Source: Saccoglossus kowalevskii (lineage: Eukaryota; Hemichordata; Enteropneusta; Harrimaniidae). Taken from it: 21,602 nt of DNA. Positions 21,285-21,602 of this stretch are shown piece after piece. Under the pieces are notes generated by a model. That model was not told the origin of the DNA. It ran no database searches and was given only the letters and a program-made list of their open reading frames with translations. A program made the position numbers and the translations under genes. Each line of letters begins with the position of its first letter. Position 1 is the stretch's first letter. The stretch covers positions 1 through 21,602 of the forward strand of contig NW_003128468.1 of NCBI RefSeq assembly GCF_000003605.2. Direction: 5' to 3'.

Positions 21285-21602
21285 ATGTGTTTTGGACCAC
21301 CATCACGTCAGTATAATATAAGCAATGTGTCTTTGACCATCATCACGTTAGTGTAATATAAGCAATGTATCTTTGACTACCACCACGTTAGTGTAATATA
21401 AGCAATGTGTCTTTGACCATCATCACGTTAGTGAAATATAAGCAATGTGTGTTGACCACCATCACGTTGGTGTAATATAAGCAATGTGTCTTTGACCACC
21501 ATCACGTTGGTGTAATATAAGCAATGTGTTTTTGACCACCGCCACGTTAGTGTAATTTAAGCAACGTGTCTTTGACAACCATGACGTCAGTGTAATATAT
21601 GA
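21285..21602 (+). repeat. Copy of the 17766-18084 block, cut by the window end
   Basis: Eight monomers in the same order as 17766 onward: TTT with GTCAGTATAAT, CATCATC, ATGTATC/GACTACCACCACG, CATCATC, the 39-bp GTGTTGACC/GTTGGTG monomer (21445, matching 17926), GTTGGTG (21484), CCGCC with AATTTAAGC (21524) and ACGTGTC with CATGACGTCAG (21564). About six differences in the comparable part. The last nine bases (ATATATGA end) depart from the usual AATATAAGCA. Confidence 0.8.

Larger units (their letters stand above)
1..21602 (+). repeat. 40-bp satellite DNA array, about 540 tandem monomers
   Basis: Every part of the window is a direct tandem repeat of one 40-bp monomer. A copy matching the consensus lies at 4687-4726. 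Landmarks inside the unit are ATGTGT at 1-6, TTTGACC at 8-14, CACG at 20-23, GTTAGTG at 23-29 and TATAAGC at 33-39. Only one CpG (22-23) is present in the canonical copy, and its GC content is 15/40. Tracking the phase by eye gives about 540 units in one orientation, 516 of them exactly 40 bp. Neighbouring units mostly differ from consensus at 0-4 positions. The array runs off both ends, so its full size is unknown. The pattern is typical of eukaryotic satellite DNA in heterochromatin. The chromosomal location and species cannot be told from the sequence. Confidence 0.98.
1..21602. other. No coding potential in any frame
   Basis: In the canonical monomer the forward strand has TGA at 10-12, TAG at 25-27, TAA at 30-32 and TAA at 35-37. 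These fall in all three reading frames, so every forward frame closes within about one unit. The reverse strand has stops opposite 24-26 (TAA) and 19-21 (TGA). Because 40 is not a multiple of 3, every reverse frame closes within two units. The common variant GTCAG turns the reverse TAA into TGA, which is still a stop. ATG triplets recur at each monomer start but lead nowhere. I therefore annotate no CDS, and I see no tRNA, rRNA or other RNA gene. Confidence 0.95.
19766..21602 (+). repeat. Family C satellite segment, last block
   Basis: About 46 monomers. It opens with GTGCAAT (19766), GTTGGTG (19806), GACATTG (19846), CTTAGACC (19886), AATTTAAGC (19926) and CCGTC (19966), the same order as 2686-2925. 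The C module recurs at 20006-20205, 20726-20922 and in part at 21285-21444; the first two are 720 bp apart. A GACTTTG/GTTATTG, CTTAGACC/ATAAACA pair is at 20606-20685. The first 318 bp of the 17766-18084 block reappear at 21285-21602. The array continues past the window. Confidence 0.75.

Noticed and set aside
1-21602. CRISPR array
   Set aside because: The repeats touch each other head to tail. There are no unique spacers between them, and no cas gene or leader is present.
1-21602. Repeat protein gene (40-residue repeat read over 120 bp)
   Set aside because: Stop codons occur in every frame on both strands within one to two monomers, so no long reading frame exists.
1-21602. Alpha-satellite-type centromere with CENP-B boxes
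   Set aside because: The monomer is 40 bp, not 171 bp, and I see no match to the CENP-B box core. A centromere role stays open but cannot be claimed from this motif.
1-21602. Telomeric or simple short repeat
   Set aside because: The 40-bp unit does not break down into a 5-8-bp telomere-like unit, and no such run is seen at either end.
1-21602. Regulatory sites from TTTGACC (W-box-like) or CACGTT (E-box-like) cores
   Set aside because: They are fixed parts of the monomer repeated some 500 times. Short cores like these carry no evidence of regulation without a host or a gene nearby.
1-21602. Inverted monomers or large palindromes
   Set aside because: All monomers read in the same direction. 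Only a short CAC-GTTA-GTG near-palindrome (unit positions 20-29) exists, with a stem too short to call a structure.

Overview
The whole window is one uninterrupted head-to-tail satellite DNA array. The unit is a 40-bp monomer of about 37.5% GC. By my hand tally there are about 540 monomers, all in the same orientation, filling the window from first base to last with no unique flank, no spacers, no inverted copies and no inserted element. All but 24 monomers are exactly 40 bp; the exceptions are 37, 38, 39, 41 or 42 bp, and the net drift is only +3 bp over 21.6 kb. I see no protein-coding gene, RNA gene, CRISPR array or mobile element. The canonical monomer has stop codons in all three forward frames within one unit, and reverse frames close within two units. 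A pure 40-bp satellite of this size points to eukaryotic heterochromatin (centromeric, pericentromeric or subtelomeric). Nothing here identifies the species.

Below the 40-bp level the array is an ordered mosaic of three monomer families, called A, B and C here. Family A (about 1-2725, 5047-6126, 9809-12526, 19165-19765) is a true higher-order repeat: about 24 different monomers in fixed order (full units measure 920 bp, ancestral about 960 bp). Some copies 9-11 kb apart differ at only 2 to 5 positions per 640 bp. Family B (about 3166-5046, 6127-9808, 12807-17369) is looser. It has a recurrent run of about 12-15 monomers plus stretches where two monomer types alternate as an 80-bp dimer. Family C (about 2726-3165, 12527-12806, 17606-19164, 19766-21602) has short modules marked by a CATCATC centre and a GTTGGTG variant.

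Layout: A (1-2725); C-like (2726-3165); B (3166-5046, including a C module at 4007 and a consensus-like stretch at 4607-5006); A (5047-6126); B (6127-9808); A (9809-12168); a degraded A stretch (12169-12526); short C (12527-12806); B (12807-17369) with a 680-bp internal duplication; an indel-rich stretch (17370-17645); C (17606-19164); short A (19165-19765); C to the end.

The points that most deserve a second look are these. The A-family order is kept across distant copies. One recurrent fused monomer marks an old shortened higher-order unit. Two abnormally degraded stretches lie on family boundaries, and one of them still keeps the higher-order order. Several block duplications carry the same private indels. 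These patterns fit unequal exchange and segmental amplification. They are also where a long-read assembly could mis-join, so biological and assembly explanations are kept apart below.
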